Assembly (NCBI GenBank): GCA_009911355.1 | Contig: QXXE01000002.1 | Span: forward strand, 1-64,000 | DNA: 64,000 nt | DNA from: Clostridiaceae bacterium | Lineage (GTDB): Bacteria; Bacillota; Clostridia; Oscillospirales; Butyricicoccaceae | Reading direction: 5' to 3' | Shown: positions 1 to 7,074 of the stretch, piece after piece | Numbering within the stretch: position 1 is the first letter of the stretch | Layout: each line of letters starts with the position of its first letter | Notes under the pieces: generated by a model | The model's input: the letters and a program-made list of their open reading frames with translations, nothing else | What the model was told of the DNA's origin: nothing | Databases searched by the model: none | Made by a program: the position numbers and the translations under genes

Positions 1-96
1 TTTTTCTCAGTATAGCAGTTTTTTCGCCTTTTGGGTTACCCCACGTTTACAATTTGTTTACTCATTCAAATACCCTGGAACCGTGTCGAAAACGCG

Positions 97-125
97 TGGA
101 CAGGCGGCGCGGGGCGTGGTATAAT
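97..125 (+). promoter_or_regulatory. Sigma-A promoter of the small hydrophobic peptide gene
   Basis: The -35 box TGGACA (97-102) and a perfect -10 box TATAAT (120-125) are separated by 17 nt. Transcription would begin near 132, leaving a 5' leader of only about 33 nt before the ATG at 165. Confidence 0.8.
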
Positions 126-135
126 AAGGGTGCTG

Positions 136-159
136 GTACCTCCGGCAGGAAGGAGGTGT
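136..159 (+). promoter_or_regulatory. Hairpin sequestering the Shine-Dalgarno of the peptide gene
   Basis: ACCTCC (138-143) is the exact reverse complement of GGAGGT (152-157), which is the ribosome-binding site of the ATG at 165. The 8-nt loop is GGCAGGAA and two G-U pairs can extend the stem. Folding would hide the ribosome site. This is typical of type I toxin mRNAs, but the structure is read by eye and not computed. Confidence 0.6.
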
Positions 160-164
160 TCATA

Positions 165-248
165 ATGTTTGCGGTTTTAGCAAATTTTCTGCTGGCGATC
201 GTGGCTGGCCTGGTTGCAAACCAGCTCAGCAAATGGCTGAATCGTTAA
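165..248 (+). CDS. Small hydrophobic peptide, candidate type I toxin
   Basis: This 27-residue peptide starts MFAVLANFLLAIVAG and ends with the basic tail SKWLNR. Residues 2-20 form one hydrophobic helix long enough to span a membrane. I chose the ATG at 165 because AGGAGGT lies 7 nt upstream; a frame open from 54 would run through the promoter. Strong promoter, very short leader, sequestered ribosome site, and a tail of basic and polar residues after one helix are the usual layout of membrane-acting type I toxins. A small RNA encoded on the opposite strand just downstream (300-376) carries an 11-nt perfect complement to the start region of this gene (165-175). I recognise the general class but cannot assign a named family. 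It could instead be a harmless small membrane peptide; the linked antisense RNA makes that less likely. Confidence 0.65.
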   Translation: MFAVLANFLLAIVAGLVANQLSKWLNR

Positions 249-299
249 ATACCAGCATAGCCTGGGGGTTTAAGTCCTCCCCTACATAATTGGAAATAG

Positions 300-332
300 A
301 AAATCCCGGAGAGAAGCCTTCTCCGGGATTTT
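300..332. terminator. Bidirectional terminator shared by peptide mRNA and antisense RNA 1
   Basis: A 13-bp perfect stem, AAAATCCCGGAGA paired with TCTCCGGGATTTT, closes a short loop. It has A/T-rich flanks on both sides, so it can end the plus-strand peptide mRNA and the minus-strand RNA that converges on it. Confidence 0.75.
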
Positions 333-376
333 CGTTTGGTGCTCACATGTTTGCGGTAACAGTAAGCTTTCGCTCG
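300..376 (-). ncRNA. Candidate antisense antitoxin RNA 1
   Basis: A transcript of about 76 nt is predicted from the promoter at 382-410 to the terminator at 300-332. It contains ACCGCAAACAT (complement of 347-357), which pairs perfectly with the first 11 nt of the peptide gene (165-175, ATGTTTGCGGT). Further complementary bases follow after a 3-nt mismatch. Such pairing would cover the start codon. The gene does not overlap the peptide gene except at the shared terminator, so the guide acts through a short seed as in the zor/orz type of locus. No ORF of note lies in it. Evidence is sequence only. Confidence 0.65.
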
Positions 377-381
377 TATAT

Positions 382-410
382 ATTATACTGCGGTCGGGAG
401 CGATTGTCAA
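382..410 (-). promoter_or_regulatory. Consensus promoter of antisense RNA 1
   Basis: On the minus strand TTGACA (410-405), a 17-nt spacer and TATAAT (387-382) give a perfect sigma-A promoter. The start site would be near 375. Confidence 0.85.
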
Positions 411-433
411 CCCCCCTACATAATTGGAAATAG

Positions 434-466
434 AAAATCCCGGAGAGAAGGAGTCTCCGGGATTTT
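434..466 (-). terminator. Terminator of small RNA 2
   Basis: This repeats the stem at 300-332 (AAAATCCCGGAGA / TCTCCGGGATTTT) with a different loop. It ends the second minus-strand small RNA. Confidence 0.7.
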
Positions 467-509
467 CGTTTGGTGTCTAATATGCTCACTCTAGCAGTAG
501 CTTTCGCCT
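434..509 (-). ncRNA. Candidate antisense antitoxin RNA 2 (target not in window)
   Basis: This is a tandem paralogue of the RNA at 300-376. Promoter, 5' part, CACCAAACG block and terminator are conserved. Only the guide segment between them differs. On the plus strand the segment reads ATGCTCACTCTAGCAG (482-497), placed exactly where unit 1 has ATGTTTGCGGT. By analogy its target mRNA should begin ATG CTC ACT CTA GCA. I found no such gene in the window, so the target is unlinked or lost. Confidence 0.55.
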
Positions 510-515
510 GTATTT

Positions 516-544
516 ATTATACTGCGGGCGGGGGGCGTTGTCAA
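516..544 (-). promoter_or_regulatory. Consensus promoter of small RNA 2
   Basis: On the minus strand TTGACA (544-539), a 17-nt spacer and TATAAT (521-516) form a perfect sigma-A promoter, matching the promoter of RNA 1. Confidence 0.85.
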
Positions 545-561
545 CCCCCTGCATAAAATGA

Positions 562-586
562 GGGCGCCCCCGAAAGGGGGCGCCCA
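562..586 (-). terminator. Terminator after the large SLH protein gene
   Basis: A 10-bp perfect GC stem, GGGCGCCCCC / GGGGGCGCCC, closes a GAAA tetraloop about 60 bp past the stop codon of the gene ending at 645. The U-run on the minus strand is short. Confidence 0.6.
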
Positions 587-644
587 TTTGCTTTGAGATT
601 TTCCGATTAGGAAGCTGCGCTTGCTTTTAGGATATCAGCCAAGC

Positions 645-3600
645 TTAGTTCCGATGAGTGATCCAGTGGTCACCCTTCAGCTTGTCAGCATCAGTCGAAC
701 CAGAAGTCAGGTTGTTCGCCTGAACCGGAATCTGAAGCACGTTGCCAGCGCCATCCATAACCTTAACGTTCTGGATTTCGACTACAAAGTACTCGTCCTT
801 GCAGAAGCCATCGAAGCTGTTACCAAACGAATGCGTATCGTCCTTATCCTTCAGCACCAAGCAACCTGTATCCGACGAAATGCTGTTGTTGTAAAGATTC
901 TCCTCGCTGAGCACCTCTGTAACAGTAAAGGTATGCTTCTCATCACTGTAGGTCCCACCAGATTTAGTGCCATAAGCCTTTACAACAATGTCCTTAGCTT
1001 CGATACCCAGCTTGTTAAGATCTTCCACTGTCAGCCAGTTGTTATCACCAAGCTGATCGCCGCTCAGAAGCTCATCGCCATTCTTGTTGTCAGCGAGATG
1101 GATGCGGAGAGTCTTGGAACCCTGGGAAATCCACGCATAACCACCAAGCAGCGGTACTCTGTTATCCGGGTTGTAGTTCGGACGATCGCCCTCTGCGCCA
1201 ATAACCTTCAGCGTAATATTGACGACCTTGCCGTTTGCCAGGGTAACATCGTTGAAGATCAGAGTCTCATTTGCCGCATATTCACGACCATTGGTGTTGA
1301 TCTCAAGGTAGAACTCACCACCGCCGACAGCGTGAATCGCCTTAAGCACCGGCTTCGCAGTAGTAGCTACAGGCGGGTTGCTTGCATCCAGGCCCTTACC
1401 AACCTTATTCAGGTCAAGGGTCTCAACCAGCTTAGTAGACTCAACCGTGATCAGGCCGCCTGCTGCATTGACTTCGCCAGCCAATACATTAAAGCTGATG
1501 TCGCTTGCGCTGGTATCCGGCTCGCCAACAGTGATGGTAACGGTGAAGGTACCATTCTTGCGGGTTTCGCCGTCTACAACGTACTTGCCAAGACGTGCCT
1601 TATCCGTGAACTTCACTTCAACTGCAGCAGCATCGCCGTTCAGCTCAACAAGTTTCGCGTACTCAACGTCGTCCTGAGCATAGTTTGCAATGGTCCGGTC
1701 TGCGCCTGCGCCCGCATAGCGGATAGAGAGCGAGTCCGGGATCACGTCGCTGTACGGAATATTCGGTACATTTGCGGTAACCTTGCCGCCCGGGACGGTT
1801 GCACCAGTAGCAGTGCCGCCAACCGGGTTCTCTTCCATCAGATCCTCGAAGATTACAACCGCTACAGCGTCCTTACCGTTCATCTTGTCACGCTCATCAA
1901 CCTTCTCGGTCGCGATATCAACAACGTAGTACTCGTCATTGACGTTGCTGTTGCTGATGCTGGAGTAGTTGATGTCAGCCTTCTCCGCAGCCGCTACATC
2001 GTAGCCATCGTCAAAGTCGTTGGTTACCATGAGCGTAGTGCTGTTATAGTTGTCGTCGGCACGGGTCGGGCGCTCGCCAATTGCATAGTAATTGGTGTCA
2101 GCAGTCAGACCAGCGTTGTAAGCCGATGCTCTCTCATTGAGTACAGAGTTGAACTCCTTGTCGCTGGAGAACGTTACGTCGGTATCGTTGAACTGAACAA
2201 CATTGTTGATCTTGTTCGGGCCAACAACCGCACGGGTTACGGAGTAGTACTCGCCGTTGTAGAGATGTCCGCCGTCAGCGGTATCCATAACAACGATTTC
2301 GTCAACCAGGTCGCCGTCGAAGCGGACTTCGACATACGCCAGGCCACGCTTGTCAAGGATGTCATCAATGTCAGCCTTGCTGCTCATAGCCAGCGGCTTG
2401 CCTGCGTTGTACTGGCTCATGATCTCGCTCAGGCCCTCAACAGAGTCAGACTTGAACTCTGCGATTTCCTTGCCGTCAATCGCCAGATGGAAGGTGTAAA
2501 CATACTCGTCATCCTTCTCGCTGCCATCGGAATCGACGCGCTTCAGGATACCAAGCTTTACAGAGTTGCGACCGAAGTCTTCGAAGCTGTTAACGCCGAG
2601 GATTGCAGCATTAACGTCGCGGTTATTGTTGGTGTAACCCAGGATAGCAGTCAGGTCATCGCCTACATTGCCAGTCGGAGCAACACTAGAAGCGGTCAGC
2701 CAGCACGGGAATACCATCCAGTTGAGCTGATCCTTAAGGTTTACGTTGGTAGTAGTGCCAGAGCCTACAGAGAAGTCATCCTTCTCAGACGCATCCAGAA
2801 CACGTGCCGCCGGGGTCTTATTAGCTGCTGCATCAGCCAGGTTGCCAATATTCGGGATATCATCTGCATCAACCGCAATAACATCATCACGGTCTACGTA
2901 CAGGCCGTCCTCATCAGTGCGGATATAAGACTGTACATCACTTGTGCCATCCGTCTTAAAGACCGGAGCCTTAACTACGAATACAGCCTTCGCATCCTCA
3001 AGGTTCCAACGACCAGTGTTGCTGGTACCCTCGTCAAGGATAGAAATGGACTTTTCGTTGAAGGAGTAATTCTTCAGGGTCTGGGTCTTGTAACGGCTGT
3101 TGCCGCTTGTGCCAGTAGTCGAGTCAAACGCCTCAACCAGCTTGGTGATTTCGCCCTTAGCGTTGGTGTAGTACTTGTACACACGACCAACAACTTCTTC
3201 CTGCTTGAAGGAATAGTTTGCAGTATCGTAATCACCCGACAGGGTAACGCCGTCCGGCTCATACATCTTCAGCTTCTCGATAACATCGAAGGTCTGAACC
3301 TTGTCGTTATCAAGCAGAGCCTTAATCGCAGCAGTGTGGTGCGCCTTAACAACGCCGTCACCATCCTGAGTGCGCAGAACCATCATGTACTTCGCGGAAT
3401 CGCCATTGGAGTAACGCGAGTAAACGATGAAGCCGTTGCGGTCGAGGAACAGGTCGAAGTCGCGCTTGATGTCGCTCTCTTCGTACTTGTAATCTTCCGG
3501 ATCCTTGGCCTCGGTCAGATCCCAGAAGCCGCCGTTTGCAACATAGAACTCCTCGCCATCGAAGAAGGAAGCGAGATCGCCCTTGGTGGAAACCTTGGTC

Positions 3601-5225
3601 AGCTTGTGGGTGTCGGGCTCAACCTTGTTTACCGAAATGGTTACAACTTCGTCGTCCGCCTTGGTGTAAACGCGGGAATCAACGGTGATCTCAACGATAT
3701 CGCCCTCTTCAATGCCTTCCGCATTGATTACGAGGTCGCTCTCGCCCAGCTTGAGGCTGGTAGTGGTGTTGTCGCCGTCCTTAGCCGCCTTATCAGCACC
3801 CTTGTCCTCGTTGATGCCAGCGATTACAAGACGCTTAGCGGTGATATCCTCAACCATCGCATACTTCGCGGTGTTGCGGACTACGAAATCAACATCGCCG
3901 TCGGAATCCCAGTCATAAAGCTTGAACTGGTCGCCGTCCTTGATGCGGAGATCCTTCGCATTGACGCCGTCCTTGTGGCCCTTGTTCAGGTCGTAAACAC
4001 GGTCAACGCGCTTTGCGCCATTCCAGTTGTTCTGGAAACCAGAGATGGAATCATCGGTCTGCCAGTTGTCCTTCTTCAGGCGCAGGGTCGCCATACCAGC
4101 GTCAGCGTCCTTGAGCTTCAGGGTCTGGTCGTCAACCTTGACCTCGTCGTCGTCGCCGTCCATCGAAGCGTTGTAGTCATAAACAGACTGGCCCTCAACG
4201 GTACGGATCGCGTCAACCTCGATCGTGTTGCCGGTGTGATCCATGTTGCCCCACAGCTCTACCTGGTAGCCGATGAACGGGGTAACGTCGCCGGTGTAGG
4301 TGAAGGTCTGGTAAGCCCAGCCCTTGCCGGTCTCGGTCGGCTGAACAACCTTGTTGTCATCGTCGTCGATCGCATACGCAACGTAGGTATTTTCCTTCTC
4401 GTGCGCATCAACGCCAGCGATAACCCAGGTGTGCGCCTGGCAGTCCTCAGCTACGTTGTAGCTGTTCTTGCCGTCGTTGTAGACCTTCTTCTCAGCGCGG
4501 AAGAAATCAACAGCGCGGTTGTCGTTGCTGTTATAGTCCGCGTCGAACGCCAGACGGCCCAGGTTGAACACTTCCTCAGCGATGGTGATGTGCTGATCAA
4601 CATCATCCGCGCGCTGATAGAGGTTCTTGCGGGCAGCCGCTGCGTCGTAATCTGCGAACAGCGCGTTTGCCAGCATCTGAGCGTCTTCGCCGCGGAGCGC
4701 GTCGCTCGCGTACTCAATGTTGACGTTCTTGAGCAGGCCCTTCTGCTGCGCAACAACGATGTTGCCCATCGGCCACTGCAGCGGGTGCTCAGGAGTGTCG
4801 TAACCGAGCGCGCGGGTCAGCATTGCTACGAACTCGCCGTCAGTGATGGTATTGGACGGGCTGAACTTGCCGTTGCCAGTACCAGAGGTGATGCCCATTG
4901 CGGCACAGTAGCCGACAGAGGACTCATAGTAGGAACCCGGTACTACGTCTGAGAAAACAGGCGCGTTATTGTACTTCGGGGGGTTCTGCTCGCCAGTCAT
5001 AAGACGGGCAATCAGACATGCCGCGTCGGCACGGGTAATGGCGTCATTGATGCCAAACGAGCCGTCGGGCTTGCCGGCGACCACGCCGAGATCGGACAGA
5101 AGGGTAATAGCTGCGCTATAATCCCCGCCGGCCGGTACGTCCGTGAACACCAGCGCACCAGCGAACATTGTGAAGCACATCACAAATGCTACTGCCAGTG
5201 CAAGAACCTTTTTAAGATTCTTCAT
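645..5225 (-). CDS. Large SLH-domain surface protein, probable S-layer protein
   Basis: The product is 1526 residues. Residues 1-25 are a signal peptide (MKNLKKVLALAVAFVMCF). Three S-layer homology repeats follow: about 27-75 (FTDVPAGGDYSAAITLL), about 90-145 (FSDVVPGSYYESS), and a weaker third to about 200. SLH domains bind pyruvylated cell-wall polymer, so the protein should sit on the outer cell surface. The remaining 1300 residues are rich in Asp, Glu, Asn, Thr and Gly, with few Cys, and show no catalytic motif I recognise. The gene has a near-consensus promoter, a strong AAAGGAGG ribosome site and its own terminator, so it is monocistronic and probably highly expressed. Size, N-terminal SLH and acidity fit a main S-layer subunit, but another surface adhesin is possible. 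An antisense frame of 1443 codons on the plus strand is a codon-bias shadow. Confidence 0.85.
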   Translation of the reverse strand: MKNLKKVLALAVAFVMCFTMFAGALVFTDVPAGGDYSAAITLLSDLGVVAGKPDGSFGINDAITRADAACLIARLMTGEQNPPKYNNAPVFSDVVPGSYYESSVGYCAAMGITSGTGNGKFSPSNTITDGEFVAMLTRALGYDTPEHPLQWPMGNIVVAQQKGLLKNVNIEYASDALRGEDAQMLANALFADYDAAAARKNLYQRADDVDQHITIAEEVFNLGRLAFDADYNSNDNRAVDFFRAEKKVYNDGKNSYNVAEDCQAHTWVIAGVDAHEKENTYVAYAIDDDDNKVVQPTETGKGWAYQTFTYTGDVTPFIGYQVELWGNMDHTGNTIEVDAIRTVEGQSVYDYNASMDGDDDEVKVDDQTLKLKDADAGMATLRLKKDNWQTDDSISGFQNNWNGAKRVDRVYDLNKGHKDGVNAKDLRIKDGDQFKLYDWDSDGDVDFVVRNTAKYAMVEDITAKRLVIAGINEDKGADKAAKDGDNTTTSLKLGESDLVINAEGIEEGDIVEITVDSRVYTKADDEVVTISVNKVEPDTHKLTKVSTKGDLASFFDGEEFYVANGGFWDLTEAKDPEDYKYEESDIKRDFDLFLDRNGFIVYSRYSNGDSAKYMMVLRTQDGDGVVKAHHTAAIKALLDNDKVQTFDVIEKLKMYEPDGVTLSGDYDTANYSFKQEEVVGRVYKYYTNAKGEITKLVEAFDSTTGTSGNSRYKTQTLKNYSFNEKSISILDEGTSNTGRWNLEDAKAVFVVKAPVFKTDGTSDVQSYIRTDEDGLYVDRDDVIAVDADDIPNIGNLADAAANKTPAARVLDASEKDDFSVGSGTTTNVNLKDQLNWMVFPCWLTASSVAPTGNVGDDLTAILGYTNNNRDVNAAILGVNSFEDFGRNSVKLGILKRVDSDGSEKDDEYVYTFHLAIDGKEIAEFKSDSVEGLSEIMSQYNAGKPLAMSSKADIDDILDKRGLAYVEVRFDGDLVDEIVVMDTADGGHLYNGEYYSVTRAVVGPNKINNVVQFNDTDVTFSSDKEFNSVLNERASAYNAGLTADTNYYAIGERPTRADDNYNSTTLMVTNDFDDGYDVAAAEKADINYSSISNSNVNDEYYVVDIATEKVDERDKMNGKDAVAVVIFEDLMEENPVGGTATGATVPGGKVTANVPNIPYSDVIPDSLSIRYAGAGADRTIANYAQDDVEYAKLVELNGDAAAVEVKFTDKARLGKYVVDGETRKNGTFTVTITVGEPDTSASDISFNVLAGEVNAAGGLITVESTKLVETLDLNKVGKGLDASNPPVATTAKPVLKAIHAVGGGEFYLEINTNGREYAANETLIFNDVTLANGKVVNITLKVIGAEGDRPNYNPDNRVPLLGGYAWISQGSKTLRIHLADNKNGDELLSGDQLGDNNWLTVEDLNKLGIEAKDIVVKAYGTKSGGTYSDEKHTFTVTEVLSEENLYNNSISSDTGCLVLKDKDDTHSFGNSFDGFCKDEYFVVEIQNVKVMDGAGNVLQIPVQANNLTSGSTDADKLKGDHWITHRN

Positions 5226-5290
5226 TGGATATCTTCCTCCTTTAGTTTTTAGGACGGCGGCTTTTCAGGGCCGCGCCCTTTATGTCCCTT

Positions 5291-5319
5291 ATGATAACAG
5301 TCACGAAAGACAAAGTCAA
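5291..5319 (-). promoter_or_regulatory. Promoter of the large SLH gene
   Basis: On the minus strand TTGACT (5319-5314), 17 nt, then TATCAT (5296-5291). It leaves a leader of about 60 nt that contains a small GGGCGCGGCCC hairpin and ends in AAAGGAGG. Confidence 0.7.
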
Positions 5320-5484
5320 GGTGACTCGCCGAGGTGTAACGAACGTGTAATATTGCACAGGCTTTTCGTGACATTCGCTTTATTTTATATAATATGTACG
5401 GCCCGCCGCATCCGCGCCAGCCGCGCCCAGCCCCGCCAGCCGCCTCCAAAATTTCAAAAAAAACCAAAAAAATGCGCCTGCTCC

Positions 5485-5513
5485 TTGCAAAAACAGCCGC
5501 AAACGCTTACAAT
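5485..5513 (+). promoter_or_regulatory. Probable promoter of ppa
   Basis: TTGCAA (5485-5490), 17 nt, TACAAT (5508-5513). The rest of the 5226-5585 gap holds the divergent SLH promoter and C-rich sequence in which I see nothing else. Confidence 0.55.
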
Positions 5514-5585
5514 GTTAAATAGGAATAGCGCTGCCCCGTTAAACCCGCGCCCACGGCGCACCGACAGAAGAAAGGCGGTAATCGG

Positions 5586-6146
5586 ATGAATATCTGGCAC
5601 GACATCGACCCCAGCCATATCTCGCCTGAGATGTTTATGGCGGTCATTGAAATCCCGGCGTACAGCAAGAAAAAGTACGAGCTTGACAAGCGCACCGGGC
5701 TGCTGCGGCTCGACCGCATTTTGTACACTTCGACCCACTACCCCGCCAATTACGGCTTCATCCCCCGCACCTACGCCGCTGACGGCGACCCGCTTGACGT
5801 GCTCGTCCTATGCTCCGAGGTGCTCGACCCCCTGGTCATGGTCGAGTGCTACCCGATCGGGGTTATGCGCATGATCGACGACGACGAGGTTGACGACAAG
5901 ATTATTGCCATCCCGCGCGAGGACCCGACTTGGAATTTCTATACTGATTTTGACCAGCTGCCGCCCCATTATGGAAATGAGATTTCGCATTTTTTTGAAA
6001 TTTACAAGGCGCTCGAGCACAAGCACACGGCAACTTCAAACGCTTTGCCGCGCGAGGAGGCGGTCAAGGTGATTGAGGAATGCATGGAGCGTTATTTTGT
6101 ACATTACTGCGGCAAGCGCCCCGGGAAGCCTCCCAAAAACGGTTAA
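5586..6146 (+). CDS. ppa: Inorganic pyrophosphatase (family I)
   Basis: This 186-residue cytoplasmic enzyme hydrolyses pyrophosphate to phosphate and so pulls biosynthetic reactions forward. The family I signature DGDPLDVLV is at about 66-74, with metal ligands Asp66, Asp68 and Asp71. Other conserved pieces are YELD (31-34), NYGFIP (55-60), and the C-terminal KALE segment. Length is normal for the bacterial hexameric form. The ATG at 5586 follows an AAAGGCGG ribosome site. It stands alone between the SLH gene on the other strand and a repeat element downstream. Confidence 0.93.
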   Translation: MNIWHDIDPSHISPEMFMAVIEIPAYSKKKYELDKRTGLLRLDRILYTSTHYPANYGFIPRTYAADGDPLDVLVLCSEVLDPLVMVECYPIGVMRMIDDDEVDDKIIAIPREDPTWNFYTDFDQLPPHYGNEISHFFEIYKALEHKHTATSNALPREEAVKVIEECMERYFVHYCGKRPGKPPKNG

Positions 6147-6157
6147 GGGATGCCCTC

Positions 6158-6250
6158 CGCAGGCGGCGCCAAAGGGCTTTGCCCTCTGGACTCCCACGAT
6201 TTTTTTGTAAAAAAATCGAGTAAAAACTTCATCACGCCTGCGGGCGGGGC
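6158..6250 (+). repeat. Mosaic intergenic hairpin element
   Basis: This copy holds the core CCAAAGGGCTTTGCCCTCTGG region, an A/T hairpin (CGATTTTTTTG / TAAAAAAATCG) and the tail GAGTAAAAACTTCATCACGC plus CCTGCGGGCGGG. Close relatives occur at 16733, 27330, 49506 and 53854. Non-coding. Confidence 0.75.
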
Positions 6251-6331
6251 CGCTCCCCCTCCCACGCAGCCGCCCCTTCCCTACCCTCCCACAACGCACG
6301 AAAGGGCTTTGCCTTTACACCATGCTTCCCC

Positions 6332-6360
6332 TTTTCAAATGGCCGCAAGTCTGTTATAAT
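6332..6360 (+). promoter_or_regulatory. Probable promoter of the two-component operon
   Basis: TTTTCA (6332-6337), 17 nt and a perfect TATAAT (6355-6360) sit just upstream of the ribosome site GAGGGG and the ATG at 6382, giving a very short leader. Confidence 0.6.
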
Positions 6361-6381
6361 AGCGGCAGAGGAGGGGACGAC

Positions 6382-7074
6382 ATGCAGGAAATCTTAGTTG
6401 TGGATGACGAAGCCGACATTGCCGCCCTGGTCGAGGTCTATCTCACCAACGAGGGCTTCCGTGTCCGCAAATGCGGTACGGTAGGCGAAGCGCTTGAATG
6501 CGTCCGCCAAACGCCGCCCGACCTTGCGGTGCTTGATGTGATGCTGCCCGACGGGGACGGCTTCACGCTCTGCCAGGAGATCCGGAAGGAGCATCTTTTC
6601 CCGATCATCATGCTGACCGCCAAGGTAGAGGATATGGACAAGATCATGGGGCTGACGCTGGGCGCTGACGATTATATTACCAAGCCCTTTAACCCGTTGG
6701 AGCTTGTCGCACGGGTCAAGACCCAGCTGCGCCGCTCCACCCGTTATAACCCTGGCAGCCGTGCCGAGCCCCCGGCAGAGGGCTTCGACTTCCGGGGACT
6801 GCAAATTTCGGAGAGTTCCCATAAATGTATCCTGTTCGGCGAGGAATTGCAGCTGACGCCGCTGGAATTTTCGATTTTGTGGTATCTTTGTAAAAACCGT
6901 TCCAAGGTTGTTTCCAGTGAAGAGCTGTTCGAGGCGGTCTGGGGCGAGAAATATATGGACAGCAACAACACCGTGATGAGCCACATTGCGCGGCTGCGTG
7001 AAAAAATGCACGAGCCCAGCCGCAGGCCGCGCTTTATTAAAACGGTATGGGGGGTAGGGTACACGATTGAATAA
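6382..7074 (+). CDS. OmpR/VanR-family response regulator
   Basis: This 230-residue DNA-binding regulator has a receiver domain at 1-120 with acidic pair Asp8-Asp9, phosphoacceptor Asp52 (LDVMLPDGDG), Thr79 and Lys101 (ITKPF). A winged-helix OmpR domain occupies about 135-230 (LTPLEFSILWYLCKN; HIARLREKM; VWGVGYTI). The ATG at 6382 was chosen over an upstream start because GAGGGGAC lies correctly before it and the longer frame would cross the promoter. The kinase gene overlaps its 3' end, so the two form an operon. Similarity to VanR-type regulators is in overall layout only; no van resistance genes are adjacent, so the signal is unknown. Confidence 0.88.
   Translation: MQEILVVDDEADIAALVEVYLTNEGFRVRKCGTVGEALECVRQTPPDLAVLDVMLPDGDGFTLCQEIRKEHLFPIIMLTAKVEDMDKIMGLTLGADDYITKPFNPLELVARVKTQLRRSTRYNPGSRAEPPAEGFDFRGLQISESSHKCILFGEELQLTPLEFSILWYLCKNRSKVVSSEELFEAVWGEKYMDSNNTVMSHIARLREKMHEPSRRPRFIKTVWGVGYTIE

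Noticed and set aside
621-4952. 1443-codon open frame on the plus strand
   Set aside because: It lies fully opposite the SLH gene, has no ribosome site, signal or domain, and reads as Val/Leu/Ile-rich shadow sequence.
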